Assembly (NCBI RefSeq): GCF_013201935.1
Contig: NZ_CP053833.1
Coordinates: 372,001-436,000, forward strand
DNA: 64,000 nt
Reading direction: 5' to 3'
Origin: Arcobacter cloacae
Lineage (GTDB): Bacteria; Campylobacterota; Campylobacteria; Campylobacterales; Arcobacteraceae
The notes beneath the pieces were generated by a model. It had not been told where the DNA came from. It saw only the letters and a program-made list of their open reading frames with translations, and searched no databases. Shown here piece after piece: positions 43,128 through 51,613 of this stretch. Both the position numbers and the translations under genes were made by a program. Each line of letters starts with the position of its first letter. Within the stretch, counting starts at the first letter, position 1.

Positions 43128-43178
43128 ATGCAAAATCAAAAAAAGAGTAAAAAATTATTATGTTTAAAAACTTTTTAA
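43128..43178 (+). other. short leader ORF overlapping the L,D-transpeptidase start
   Basis: A 16-codon ORF (begins MQNQKKSKK) has a better ribosome-binding site (AAAGGG, 6 nt upstream) than the gene it overlaps. It stops 19 nt inside the L,D-transpeptidase gene in another frame. It may couple translation or be a remnant of a frameshift. Confidence 0.35.
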
Positions 43179-44395
43179 TTATCCTATTTATTTTAAGCTA
43201 TGGTTCTTTTGCATTAGCTTCAACAAAAAAATATACAATCAGTGTTTGTACCACTTCTAATATTCAAAACGCTTTAACTTGTAAAAAAAGAGTTCTTGAA
43301 AGTATGAGTGGTGAAGTTTTTATTGTGAAACAAAATGATAATAGATATTTTACTTATTTAAATCTATATGATAATTATCAAGAGGCTAAAAATGAGATGA
43401 AAAATCTATCTTCTTATGTAAAAAAACAAAAAGCTTATATAAAACAAATAGATTATGAAGAAAAAGAAGAACTTAAAGAAAAAGTTATTGAAACAGTTAT
43501 GGTAAAAGAAGAGAATATAGCTGACGTTGAAGAAAAAAAGATAAAATCAAAAGAGGTGATCCCTTTGGTATCTTCAATACCTTTGGTTGAAGATTTAAAA
43601 TTGGTTAGTTCTTATAGATTTGAGGAAGAAAATACTCAAGAAAATATAAAAGAACAAATAGAAAATAGAGCAAAAATAGAGCAAATAGAAGAGCCAAAAG
43701 AGTTAATGGTTTCAAAAGAAGAGATGCAATATGTAGAAGAATTAAGACAAATTAGTATGGATGAATTTGATAAAGAGAATGAAAAACAAGAACAAATAAT
43801 TAAACCTAAAGAAGAAAAAAAGCCAAAAACTCAAAAAATTGTAAAAACTTATGAAAAACCAAAAATAACAGTTTCTCAAAATACTCAAAATAGTTTAGAA
43901 TCTAAAGAATATGATGTTTCAGATTATGAGCAGTTGATTATTGAAGTTGATTCAACCACAAATTATATGACTGTAAAAGCAAAGATTGATGATAAATTAG
44001 AAAAAATCAAAACTTATAGAGTTTCTACTGGAAAAGATAGTGTAAAAAAACCTTTTGGTGTAGGAAAAATATCTCAGATTTCTTTGAATCCTGTTTGGTA
44101 TCCAACCCAAGAGACTAAAAAAACTTTTAAAAAAAGAGGAATAGAACTTCCATCAGTTGTTCCTCCTGGACATAAATATAATTATATGGGAGCTGCAAAA
44201 ATAAATCTTACACATATAGTTGATGGGAAAAATACTTATAGAATTCATGGAACTTTAGATGAAAAAACAATAGGAACAAATGAATCAGCAGGATGTATTA
44301 GAATGAAAAACAGTGAAGTGGTACAATTGGCAAATTTAATAAATCAATTTTCAAGTATGAGAAGTTTGAGTGACGTTAAAGTTGTTTTGAAATAG
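43160..44395 (+). CDS. SPOR-domain L,D-transpeptidase (YkuD)
   Basis: An envelope protein of 411 residues: signal peptide about 1-20, SPOR-like peptidoglycan-binding domain (about 24-95, YTISVCTTSN ... KAYIKQI), a long charged linker rich in Lys/Glu (95-260), and a C-terminal YkuD catalytic domain with YRIHGT and SAGCIRM (His and Cys of the active site). It should cross-link peptidoglycan or anchor proteins. The start ATG at 43160 has only a weak site; recQ begins directly after its stop with no gap. Confidence 0.88.
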   Translation: MFKNFLIILFILSYGSFALASTKKYTISVCTTSNIQNALTCKKRVLESMSGEVFIVKQNDNRYFTYLNLYDNYQEAKNEMKNLSSYVKKQKAYIKQIDYEEKEELKEKVIETVMVKEENIADVEEKKIKSKEVIPLVSSIPLVEDLKLVSSYRFEEENTQENIKEQIENRAKIEQIEEPKELMVSKEEMQYVEELRQISMDEFDKENEKQEQIIKPKEEKKPKTQKIVKTYEKPKITVSQNTQNSLESKEYDVSDYEQLIIEVDSTTNYMTVKAKIDDKLEKIKTYRVSTGKDSVKKPFGVGKISQISLNPVWYPTQETKKTFKKRGIELPSVVPPGHKYNYMGAAKINLTHIVDGKNTYRIHGTLDEKTIGTNESAGCIRMKNSEVVQLANLINQFSSMRSLSDVKVVLK

Positions 44396-46501
44396 ATGAA
44401 TAAAAAATACCAAATACTAAAAGATATTTTTGGACATGATAAATTTAGAAGTTTCCAAGAAGAGGTTGTTGATACAATTCTTGCTAAACAAGATGTTTTG
44501 ACAATTTTGCCAACGGGTGGTGGAAAATCACTTTGTTATCAACTTCCAACTTTGCTTATGAATGGAACTACTGTTGTAATCTCTCCTTTAATTGCTTTAA
44601 TGCAAGACCAAATAAAAGCTCTTAATGATTTGAATATTAAAGCTTCTATGATAAGTTCAGCTACTTCAAATGATGAAAATAGTTTCACTTTACAAAAGCT
44701 TTTAAATGGGGAATTAAAATTTATTTATGTTGCACCTGAAAGGTTCACTTCAAATGAGTTTGTAGGTGTGCTTCAACGAATAAATATAAACTATTTTGTA
44801 ATTGATGAAGCTCACTGTGTTTCTGCTTGGGGGCATGAGTTTAGGGCTGAATATAGAAATCTTGATAGATTAAAAAGATTTTTTCCAAATACCTCAATTT
44901 GTGCATTTACTGCAACTGCTACAAAAAAAGTTGAGGCTGATATTTCTCAAAGTCTTAATTTACAAAACCCAAGACATTTTAGAGCAAAAACTGTAAGAGA
45001 TAATCTTGATATAAAAGTTGAACCACGAATCTCAAATGGGAAAACACAAATACTAAATTTCCTAAAAACTCACAAAGGTTTATGTGGAATTATCTATACT
45101 TTTACACGAAAAGAAGCAGAATCAACGGCTGAGTTTTTGAGTGAAAGCGGATATAGTGCAAAAGCCTATCATGCGGGACTTAGTAATGATAGAAAAAATG
45201 AAGTTTTTAATGATTTTGTATATGAAAAAATAGATATTGTAGTTGCAACCATCGCTTTTGGAATGGGAATTGATAAATCAAATATTCGTTTTGTAATTCA
45301 CACTTCATTGCCTAAAACCCTTGAAAATTATTATCAAGAGATAGGTCGAGCAGGGCGTGATGGTGAAATGTCTTATGTTTATATGCTTTATTCAAAAAGT
45401 GATGAGGTAAAAAGAAAAATCCAAATTGAAGAAGCTATTGATGATGGTTATAAACAAACAGGGCTTGATAAATTGGAGTTTATGTATAGATATTGTGTGA
45501 GCAATAATTGCCGTCACAAGATGATAGCAGGATATTTTGAAGATGAAATAGAAGCTTGTAAAACTTTGTGTGATAACTGTACAAAAGGTGAAGTTGAACT
45601 TGTAGATGTAAGTGTTGATGCTCAAAAACTTTTAAGTGCAATTTATCGAACAGAACAAAGATTTGGATTAAATCATATTATTGATATTTTAAGAGGTTCT
45701 AAAAATCAAAAACTTTTAGAGTTTGGACATGATAAATTGAGTGTTTATAATCTAGGAATTGATAAAAGTAAAAATGAATGGATTGCAATCGCTGATAAAC
45801 TAATCGATATTCAAGCTTTGGTTTTAGGGGATTTTAGAGTTTTAAAAATAAGTCCTTTGGGTTTAGAAATTTTAAAAGGCAAAGAGAAACTTTTTATCGA
45901 TAGTGATAAATTAGGAATTGCTTCAAAAATTCAAGAAGAAGAGATGGAACTTACTTTTGATGAATTGATTTATGAAAGATTTAGAACTTTAAGAAGAGAA
46001 ATAGCCCTTGAAAATGAAGTTCCAGCTTATGTGATTTTTGGGGATAAAACTTTAAAAGAGTTTGCAAATAAACTGCCAACTTCAAAAGATGAAATGTTAA
46101 ATATAAATGGTGTTGGTCTTGTAAAATATGAAAAATATGGAGAGAGTTTTTTGAATTTATCAAAAGAGATAAAAGAGGAATTCAAAGAGAAACTTGAACA
46201 AAAAGAGCCATTAAAAAAACTCACAAAAACATATCTTGAAACTTTTGATTTAATTCAAGAGGGAAAAAATGTAGAAGAAATAGCTCAAATTAGAGATTTA
46301 GCAGTAACTTCAATTCTTGGGCATATTTCAGTTTTATTTGAGCATGAAAAAATCTCAAAAGAGAAAAAAGAGGAGTTATTAAAACCACTTGAAATTTCTA
46401 AAGAGATTAGAAATTGGATAGAAGAGGGACTAAAATTAGATACACTAAAAGAGTTAAGACAAAAACTTTATTTGTATGAATATTTATCAAAGGAGTCGTA
46501 A
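44396..46501 (+). CDS. recQ: ATP-dependent DNA helicase RecQ
   Basis: A 3'-5' DNA helicase of 701 residues for recombination and repair. Motifs: LPTGGGKSLCYQLP (Walker A), VIDEAHCVSAWGHEFR (Walker B with aromatic loop), FTATATKKV, TIAFGMGIDKSNIRFVIH and QEIGRAGRDGE. The RQC zinc cysteines are seen in CRHKMIAGYFED and CKTLCDNC. An HRDC domain (about 515-590) follows, then a C-terminal extension with an HTH-like segment (VEEIAQIRDLAVTSILGHI). It abuts the upstream stop and the downstream methyltransferase start. Confidence 0.96.
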   Translation: MNKKYQILKDIFGHDKFRSFQEEVVDTILAKQDVLTILPTGGGKSLCYQLPTLLMNGTTVVISPLIALMQDQIKALNDLNIKASMISSATSNDENSFTLQKLLNGELKFIYVAPERFTSNEFVGVLQRININYFVIDEAHCVSAWGHEFRAEYRNLDRLKRFFPNTSICAFTATATKKVEADISQSLNLQNPRHFRAKTVRDNLDIKVEPRISNGKTQILNFLKTHKGLCGIIYTFTRKEAESTAEFLSESGYSAKAYHAGLSNDRKNEVFNDFVYEKIDIVVATIAFGMGIDKSNIRFVIHTSLPKTLENYYQEIGRAGRDGEMSYVYMLYSKSDEVKRKIQIEEAIDDGYKQTGLDKLEFMYRYCVSNNCRHKMIAGYFEDEIEACKTLCDNCTKGEVELVDVSVDAQKLLSAIYRTEQRFGLNHIIDILRGSKNQKLLEFGHDKLSVYNLGIDKSKNEWIAIADKLIDIQALVLGDFRVLKISPLGLEILKGKEKLFIDSDKLGIASKIQEEEMELTFDELIYERFRTLRREIALENEVPAYVIFGDKTLKEFANKLPTSKDEMLNINGVGLVKYEKYGESFLNLSKEIKEEFKEKLEQKEPLKKLTKTYLETFDLIQEGKNVEEIAQIRDLAVTSILGHISVLFEHEKISKEKKEELLKPLEISKEIRNWIEEGLKLDTLKELRQKLYLYEYLSKES

Positions 46502-47290
46502 ATGAGATTTGAAGATATAGATTTTAATAAACTTTACATGGAACAAAAAGAGGCAACAACTTCTAAAATGAAAAGTAAAGAGGCTTGGGATATAAAGGCT
46601 GATTCTATGAATAAAAGAGTTCATAAATCAATCTATAATGAACAGTTTTTAAAGCTTCTAAATCTTGAAAAAATAGATACTTTACTTGATATTGGTTGTG
46701 GAGTGGGAAACATATCTTTAAAACTTGCACCAAAACTTTCAAAAATCTATTGTTTAGATTATTCAACAAAAATGTTGGAATTATTAAATGAAAATGCAAA
46801 AAAACAAAATATCAATAATATTACAACAATAAATAAATCTTGGTATGATTCATGGGATGATATTTCTAATGCTGATTTAGTTATAGCTTCACGTTCTATG
46901 GAAGTAAAAAATATGAAAGAGGCTTTGGAAAAATTAAATAATAAAGCAAATAAAAAAGTTGTGATTTCATATAAAGTTGGTGGGTCGTTTGTAAGTGATG
47001 AGATATTAGATGTTTTACAAAAAGATATTATAAAAAAACCTGATTATATATATGTTTTAAATATCCTTTATAATATGGGAATAAATGCAAGTTTAAATTT
47101 TGTTCAAAGTGAAGGAAGAGGAACAATTTATACCTCAAAAGAGAAATTTATCGAATCAGTCTCTTGGAGTATAGGAAGTTTAAGATCGGATGAGATTAAA
47201 AAACTTGAAATTTATTATGATAATTTGGACGAAAATAAAAAATTTAAAGAGGACTTTGTCTCTTGGGCTATTATCTCTTGGGATAAATAG
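46502..47290 (+). CDS. class I SAM-dependent methyltransferase
   Basis: A 262-residue methyltransferase. The SAM loop LLDIGCGVGNISLKLA lies at about 61-76, and the acidic end of strand 2 is in YCLDYSTKML. The N-terminal 50 residues are helical and charged. The substrate cannot be told from sequence; small-molecule methylation is likeliest for this type. A clear AAGGAG site precedes the ATG, placed directly after the recQ stop. Confidence 0.78.
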   Translation: MRFEDIDFNKLYMEQKEATTSKMKSKEAWDIKADSMNKRVHKSIYNEQFLKLLNLEKIDTLLDIGCGVGNISLKLAPKLSKIYCLDYSTKMLELLNENAKKQNINNITTINKSWYDSWDDISNADLVIASRSMEVKNMKEALEKLNNKANKKVVISYKVGGSFVSDEILDVLQKDIIKKPDYIYVLNILYNMGINASLNFVQSEGRGTIYTSKEKFIESVSWSIGSLRSDEIKKLEIYYDNLDENKKFKEDFVSWAIISWDK

Positions 47291-47292
47291 GT

Positions 47293-47853
47293 TTATTTAT
47301 CAAACCACTTTTTATTAAAATCTTTTAAAGATTCAGGATAATATCTATGTTTTGGAATATTATTTACAATTAGTGCAATAATTAATAAAATAAAAGCTCC
47401 TGTTGTTACAGGAAATAAAATATATAAAAAACCTAAATCATGAATCTGTTCACTTCCAATAACAGCAATCAATGCTGTAGCACCTCCTGGAGGATGTAAG
47501 GTTAGTGTTAATTGCATCATTAAAATTGAAGTAGAAACGGCAATGGCTGAAGCAAAAAGTAAATTAAAAGAGAAAAGTTTAAAACAAATTACACCTATTA
47601 TTGCAGAAATTAAGTGACCACCTATTAAATTTCTTGGTTGAGATAAAGGTGAATTAACAGCTCCATAAACCAAAACAGCACTTGCTCCAAATGAACCTAC
47701 AAACAAGGTTAAATCTTTGTCATTTAAAATATCACTATGAAAATATGAGATTGCTAAAATCCCTAAAAATGAACCAATCCACGACCAAATGAGATTTGAT
47801 TTTTCTAGTGCTTCTGAATTTATTTTTTTGAATTGTTTAAAAAATTTTTGCAT
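47293..47853 (-). CDS. HPP-family membrane protein
   Basis: A 186-residue integral membrane protein with about four to five TM segments. The family name motif is clear in LTLHPPGGATALIAV (the HPP), along with FGASAVLVYGAVNSPLSQPRN. Some HPP proteins have been tied to nitrite transport in cyanobacteria and plants, but bacterial functions are unproven and no nitrogen gene is nearby. No CBS domain is attached. I placed the start at ATG 47853; the frame also opens with a TTG at 47868. Confidence 0.83.
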   Translation of the reverse strand: MQKFFKQFKKINSEALEKSNLIWSWIGSFLGILAISYFHSDILNDKDLTLFVGSFGASAVLVYGAVNSPLSQPRNLIGGHLISAIIGVICFKLFSFNLLFASAIAVSTSILMMQLTLTLHPPGGATALIAVIGSEQIHDLGFLYILFPVTTGAFILLIIALIVNNIPKHRYYPESLKDFNKKWFDK

Positions 47854-47861
47854 AGGGCATA

Positions 47862-47887
47862 TTATCAAAAAATATTTTTTTGATAAA
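47862..47887. other. AT-only inverted repeat upstream of the HPP gene
   Basis: An inverted repeat TTATCAAAAAA / TTTTTTTGATAA separates the glycosyltransferase stop from the HPP gene start. It could be a weak terminator for the former. No loop or T-tract beyond the arms makes it decisive. Confidence 0.4.
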
Positions 47888-47901
47888 TGACCTAAATCAA
47901 A

Positions 47902-49014
47902 TTATAAGATATTTAATTGGTGAGCTAAATCAGCTGCTATTCTTTCATAATTTCTAACCGCTAAAAGTCTTTTTTGTCCATTTATTCCCACCTGTGCAAC
48001 TGCATCTTTTGATAGATCTATGATATATTCTAACTTTTCTTTTATTGAATCTTCATTGAAATCACAAAACCATGCACTTATATTATCTTCAAAAATTGAA
48101 CTATTATTTTCATTATTACTCATAATACAAGGAACGGCACTTGAATAATAATCCAAAACTTTCATAGGAGTTGAACTATTAAATAAAGCGATATTTGGAA
48201 GTACAGCTAAACCTATATCTGAAATAGCTATTAAATTTAGTAATTCCTGTCTTGTTTTTGCGTCATAAATCTCAATATTATCTTTTAATTTTGGAAAATC
48301 ATCTAAAATATTTTCTAAATATTCAGGGTCTTTTGTAGAAATCATAAGTTTATAGTTCGTACTTTTAATACTACTAAATGCTTTTAAAACAGTTTCAAAT
48401 TCTCTTAATTTATCTAAAGTTCCCGCATAAAAGAATCTTTTTTCATCTTTTTCATGCTGAATATTTTCATGTAAATTATCAGGGTCAATTGCAGATGGAA
48501 TAACAAATGTTCTTGTTTTTACATCTTTAAAATAGTCATTTTTCATTTGAAATGATGTTGGTAAAAAAATGTCACATTCATTTATCAGATTTATTTCTGT
48601 ATAAGTTTGAAGTTTATTTGAAATAATATCAAAAAGGGTTTTTTTATTATTTGCTTCATCTGTTTGAAGTTTTGCAATTCTTTTTGGAAAAGAGAGCCTA
48701 AATCCTACTTTGTAGTTATATTTATTTTTTCTTTTTAAAACCTCTTTTAGTAAATTAATATTATTTCTAACAACTACAAAAGAGTATTCACTTATATCTA
48801 TGCCATTAATAGCAAGTTCATCAAGAAGATTTATTGATAAATTTTCAGGAACAATAATAGTACCATTATCTTTTTTTTCTATTATTGTTTTTGATTTTGA
48901 AAAAAATATTGTATTTATATCAAAATGTTTATTTAAATATTTTTGAAATAAAGGTCCTATAAAACTATGGTCTGTATGTTCATTTTGGTCAGTTACATAT
49001 AAAAATTTATTCAT
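47902..49014 (-). CDS. glycosyltransferase of the GT-B / family 1 type
   Basis: A cytoplasmic glycosyltransferase-like protein of 370 residues. The C-terminal half has the GT-B donor-binding pattern: FFYAGTLDKLREFETVLKAF, then IGLAVLPNIALFNSSTPMKVLDYYSSAVPCI with the conserved acidic/SxPxKxLEY-like element (STPMKVLDYY). The sugar and acceptor are unknown. I chose ATG 49014 with AAGGAG 8 nt upstream instead of the longer frame. No other glycan-synthesis gene is adjacent. Confidence 0.75.
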   Translation of the reverse strand: MNKFLYVTDQNEHTDHSFIGPLFQKYLNKHFDINTIFFSKSKTIIEKKDNGTIIVPENLSINLLDELAINGIDISEYSFVVVRNNINLLKEVLKRKNKYNYKVGFRLSFPKRIAKLQTDEANNKKTLFDIISNKLQTYTEINLINECDIFLPTSFQMKNDYFKDVKTRTFVIPSAIDPDNLHENIQHEKDEKRFFYAGTLDKLREFETVLKAFSSIKSTNYKLMISTKDPEYLENILDDFPKLKDNIEIYDAKTRQELLNLIAISDIGLAVLPNIALFNSSTPMKVLDYYSSAVPCIMSNNENNSSIFEDNISAWFCDFNEDSIKEKLEYIIDLSKDAVAQVGINGQKRLLAVRNYERIAADLAHQLNIL

Positions 49015-49087
49015 TTTTTTGCTCCTTTTTATAAAAGAAAATTCTAACTGCAAAATGTTGCAATAAAGAAGCATTTATTTTAAATAA

Positions 49088-49579
49088 TTAATAAAGTTTT
49101 CCATATAAGTCAATGTGCGTTAAATAGACTCTTAAATCAAATTCAACTTGATGATAAGAAGGCATCATAAAAGTGCAAAGATTATAAAAAGCTTTATCAT
49201 GTTCTCTTTCTTTAAAGTGAGCAAGTTCATGCACTACAATCATTTGTAAAAACTCTTCGGGCATATTTTTAAATATGGTTGCAACTCTGATTTCATTTTT
49301 TGATTTAAGTTTACCTCCTTGAACCCTTGAAACTATTGAGTGCATTCCTAACGCATTGTTAATTACATTTATTTTTCCATCGTACATTACTTTTGAAACT
49401 TGATATTTTTTAAAGTATTCGTTTTTAAAATCCATCACATAAGAGTATAAAGCTTTGTCATTTGTGAAGTTGTGAGCAGTTGGATATTTTGTTTTTATAT
49501 ATGAAGATAATTTTTCTTTTTCTATTAAAACTTTGATTTTATCTTGTAAATCTTTTGGGTAGTGGTTTAAATATTTCAT
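49088..49579 (-). CDS. YgjP-like zinc metallopeptidase (SprT/DUF45 type)
   Basis: A 163-residue protein with the zinc motif HELAH (117-121) in MIVVHELAHFKEREHD, with a third ligand His127 in the family pattern H-E-x-x-H-x5-H. The YgjP/DUF45 family is of uncertain function. It is shorter than typical (about 230 residues), lacking much of the N-terminal domain. It sits between the glycosyltransferase (74 nt gap) and DLP2 (9 nt gap), so it may be co-transcribed with the dynamin pair. Confidence 0.8.
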   Translation of the reverse strand: MKYLNHYPKDLQDKIKVLIEKEKLSSYIKTKYPTAHNFTNDKALYSYVMDFKNEYFKKYQVSKVMYDGKINVINNALGMHSIVSRVQGGKLKSKNEIRVATIFKNMPEEFLQMIVVHELAHFKEREHDKAFYNLCTFMMPSYHQVEFDLRVYLTHIDLYGKLY

Positions 49580-49588
49580 AAAAGAGGT

Positions 49589-51613
49589 TTAAATTTCCTC
49601 TTTTATTTTCTCTAAATCTTTGATTTTACCTAAATATTGCTCTTTTCTTGAGGTTACGAAATTTATTCTATCTTCATTTATTTCTAAGTATTGCTCTTTT
49701 GAGTATTTTACAATCTTAAATAAATAGTTTCTTTTTGACATTAAGAAATCTTCAATTTTTTCAAATCCAAAGTTTGCTTTTAGTTTTGCAACAATTTCAT
49801 CTTCTCTTGGATGTGAAACAGAAAATCTTGAAGGCTCTTTTTTATATAACTCTTCAGATTCAAATATTTGTTGTTCAAAGTGAGCAATAGTAGCTTGTGT
49901 TGTTTGAATATAAGAGTACGATAATGCACCATTAAAATAAGCAAATTTTTTTCTTAAAGCAGAAATATTTTCTAAAATTGCCGTATGATATGTTTTTAAT
50001 ACATTCTCATAAACTTTTGCTGCAAAGTGTCTTGTATTTGAAAACTCTAAATCTGAAGCAATTTCTCTGTGTTTTCTTATAAGTTCATAAGGTTCTTGCC
50101 ATTTTGTAACTTCATTTTTTATGATGTTATATGCATCTCTAAATGCTTCATCAGAGTTTAACTCAACATTTTTTAGAAGTTTTATAGATCTTTTAAACAT
50201 TTTATCTATAGTTTGATCATCATAAAATAGAGATTTATAAACTGCATCTGAATCAATCCAGAAAGTTTCATATTGGAATTTTTCAATTTTTTCACCTAAA
50301 AAACCTTTTGATTCTTCAAATCTAAAAGCTTTTTTCTTTTTAATATTTTTATATGTTTCATGGGCAATTTTTTCCATGATAGACTCTAAAGAGTTGTAGA
50401 TATTAAACAACTCTTTTGAGTATTTTTTATGAATATTTTCAAAATGTTCTAAAACTGAATTTTCACAACCTTTTAATACTTCAATAAGTGCGTCATAGAT
50501 TTTTGTAATAGTTTCGTACTCTTTAATTAAAATATCACAAATACCTCTTAAATCTTTTTTGATTGCAAACTCTTTTGCTTCTGCTGCTTGAGGTCTTATT
50601 GTATTTTGAATGAAATCAAGAACTTCTTGAATATTTGATTCTTCTAAAAGTTTTGTATTTGTAGTTGCATCAGCATCTTGAATAGAGTGAATTTTATTTT
50701 TATACTCTTTGAAACTATTTTCAAAAAAGTCTAAATCATCAACATTTTTTTCAAGTAAATCTTTTTTGAATTGAGTTACGATTTTTGTATACTCATCTTG
50801 AATTAATACATCTTTTTGTAAAGCTCTTGATTCAAGTGCCATTCTTGCAGAAATTGGAACAACTTTAGCAAAGAATTTTGAGAATTTTTCACTTACATAT
50901 TTTGTTGTAGTTTCAACTTGTTCAGCAGTTAATTTATCTTTTTGATTTAATACACATAAAGATTTATTTTTAAAGTGTTGCATATACTCTTCTAAAACTT
51001 CAGCTTCAGATAGTTTCCCTGCATTATCAATAAGTGTAAGCCAAATAATACCTCCAACATCTCTTAATACTTTTTTTGTAGTATCCGTATCACTTTGAGA
51101 TTGTGAATTAAGTCCTGGAGTATCAACAAAAGAGATATCTTTTAAAATATCCATAGGAGCATAAAGTGTTAGATATTTTATATCTTTCATTTCATGTTGT
51201 CTTTGGTCTGTAAAATCAGCAATTGATTCAATTGGAGCAAACTCTTGAGCACCTGAATAGTAAGTGATTTTTAATTTATACTCTTCACCATAGTTTATGA
51301 AATTCACTTTAGATGTAACAGGTGTAATTCCTGTTGGTAAAATGTTTCTTGAAAGTAAGGCATTTAAAAATGTTGATTTACCCGCACTAAATTGTCCAGT
51401 AATAGCAACTTCCATTGGATATCTAGCACGTCTAATTTGTTTATTTAAAATACCAATAAGTTGATTTGATGGTAAAAATTTTTCATCAAGTAATTTTGCT
51501 TGAATTTTTTTAATATCACCAACTAAACCCTCTTCATAAACAACTTCTTGTATAGTATAAGTCTCTTTATATTCGTTTACAAAACTTTTTAGGATATTTA
51601 AATTTGCACTCAT
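49589..51613 (-). CDS. bacterial dynamin-like GTPase (second of pair)
   Basis: A 674-residue dynamin-family GTPase. P-loop GQFSAGKST (73-81), switch 2 DTPGLNS and the N/TKxD-type NQKDKLT motif are intact. After the GTPase domain comes a long helical bundle (about 320-674). It corresponds to the second member of the C. jejuni DLP1/DLP2 pair (Cj0411/Cj0412), for which a membrane-tethering tetramer has been described. Its ATG overlaps the stop of the preceding dynamin gene by one base (TAATG), suggesting paired synthesis. Confidence 0.88.
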   Translation of the reverse strand: MSANLNILKSFVNEYKETYTIQEVVYEEGLVGDIKKIQAKLLDEKFLPSNQLIGILNKQIRRARYPMEVAITGQFSAGKSTFLNALLSRNILPTGITPVTSKVNFINYGEEYKLKITYYSGAQEFAPIESIADFTDQRQHEMKDIKYLTLYAPMDILKDISFVDTPGLNSQSQSDTDTTKKVLRDVGGIIWLTLIDNAGKLSEAEVLEEYMQHFKNKSLCVLNQKDKLTAEQVETTTKYVSEKFSKFFAKVVPISARMALESRALQKDVLIQDEYTKIVTQFKKDLLEKNVDDLDFFENSFKEYKNKIHSIQDADATTNTKLLEESNIQEVLDFIQNTIRPQAAEAKEFAIKKDLRGICDILIKEYETITKIYDALIEVLKGCENSVLEHFENIHKKYSKELFNIYNSLESIMEKIAHETYKNIKKKKAFRFEESKGFLGEKIEKFQYETFWIDSDAVYKSLFYDDQTIDKMFKRSIKLLKNVELNSDEAFRDAYNIIKNEVTKWQEPYELIRKHREIASDLEFSNTRHFAAKVYENVLKTYHTAILENISALRKKFAYFNGALSYSYIQTTQATIAHFEQQIFESEELYKKEPSRFSVSHPREDEIVAKLKANFGFEKIEDFLMSKRNYLFKIVKYSKEQYLEINEDRINFVTSRKEQYLGKIKDLEKIKEEI

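Noticed and set aside
40743-46501. A full Zorya defence system (zorA, zorB plus recQ as effector)
   Set aside because: RecQ here has the ordinary RecQ domain order, is on the other strand behind a transpeptidase gene, and ZorC/ZorD/ZorE are absent; only the stator pair is ZorAB-like.
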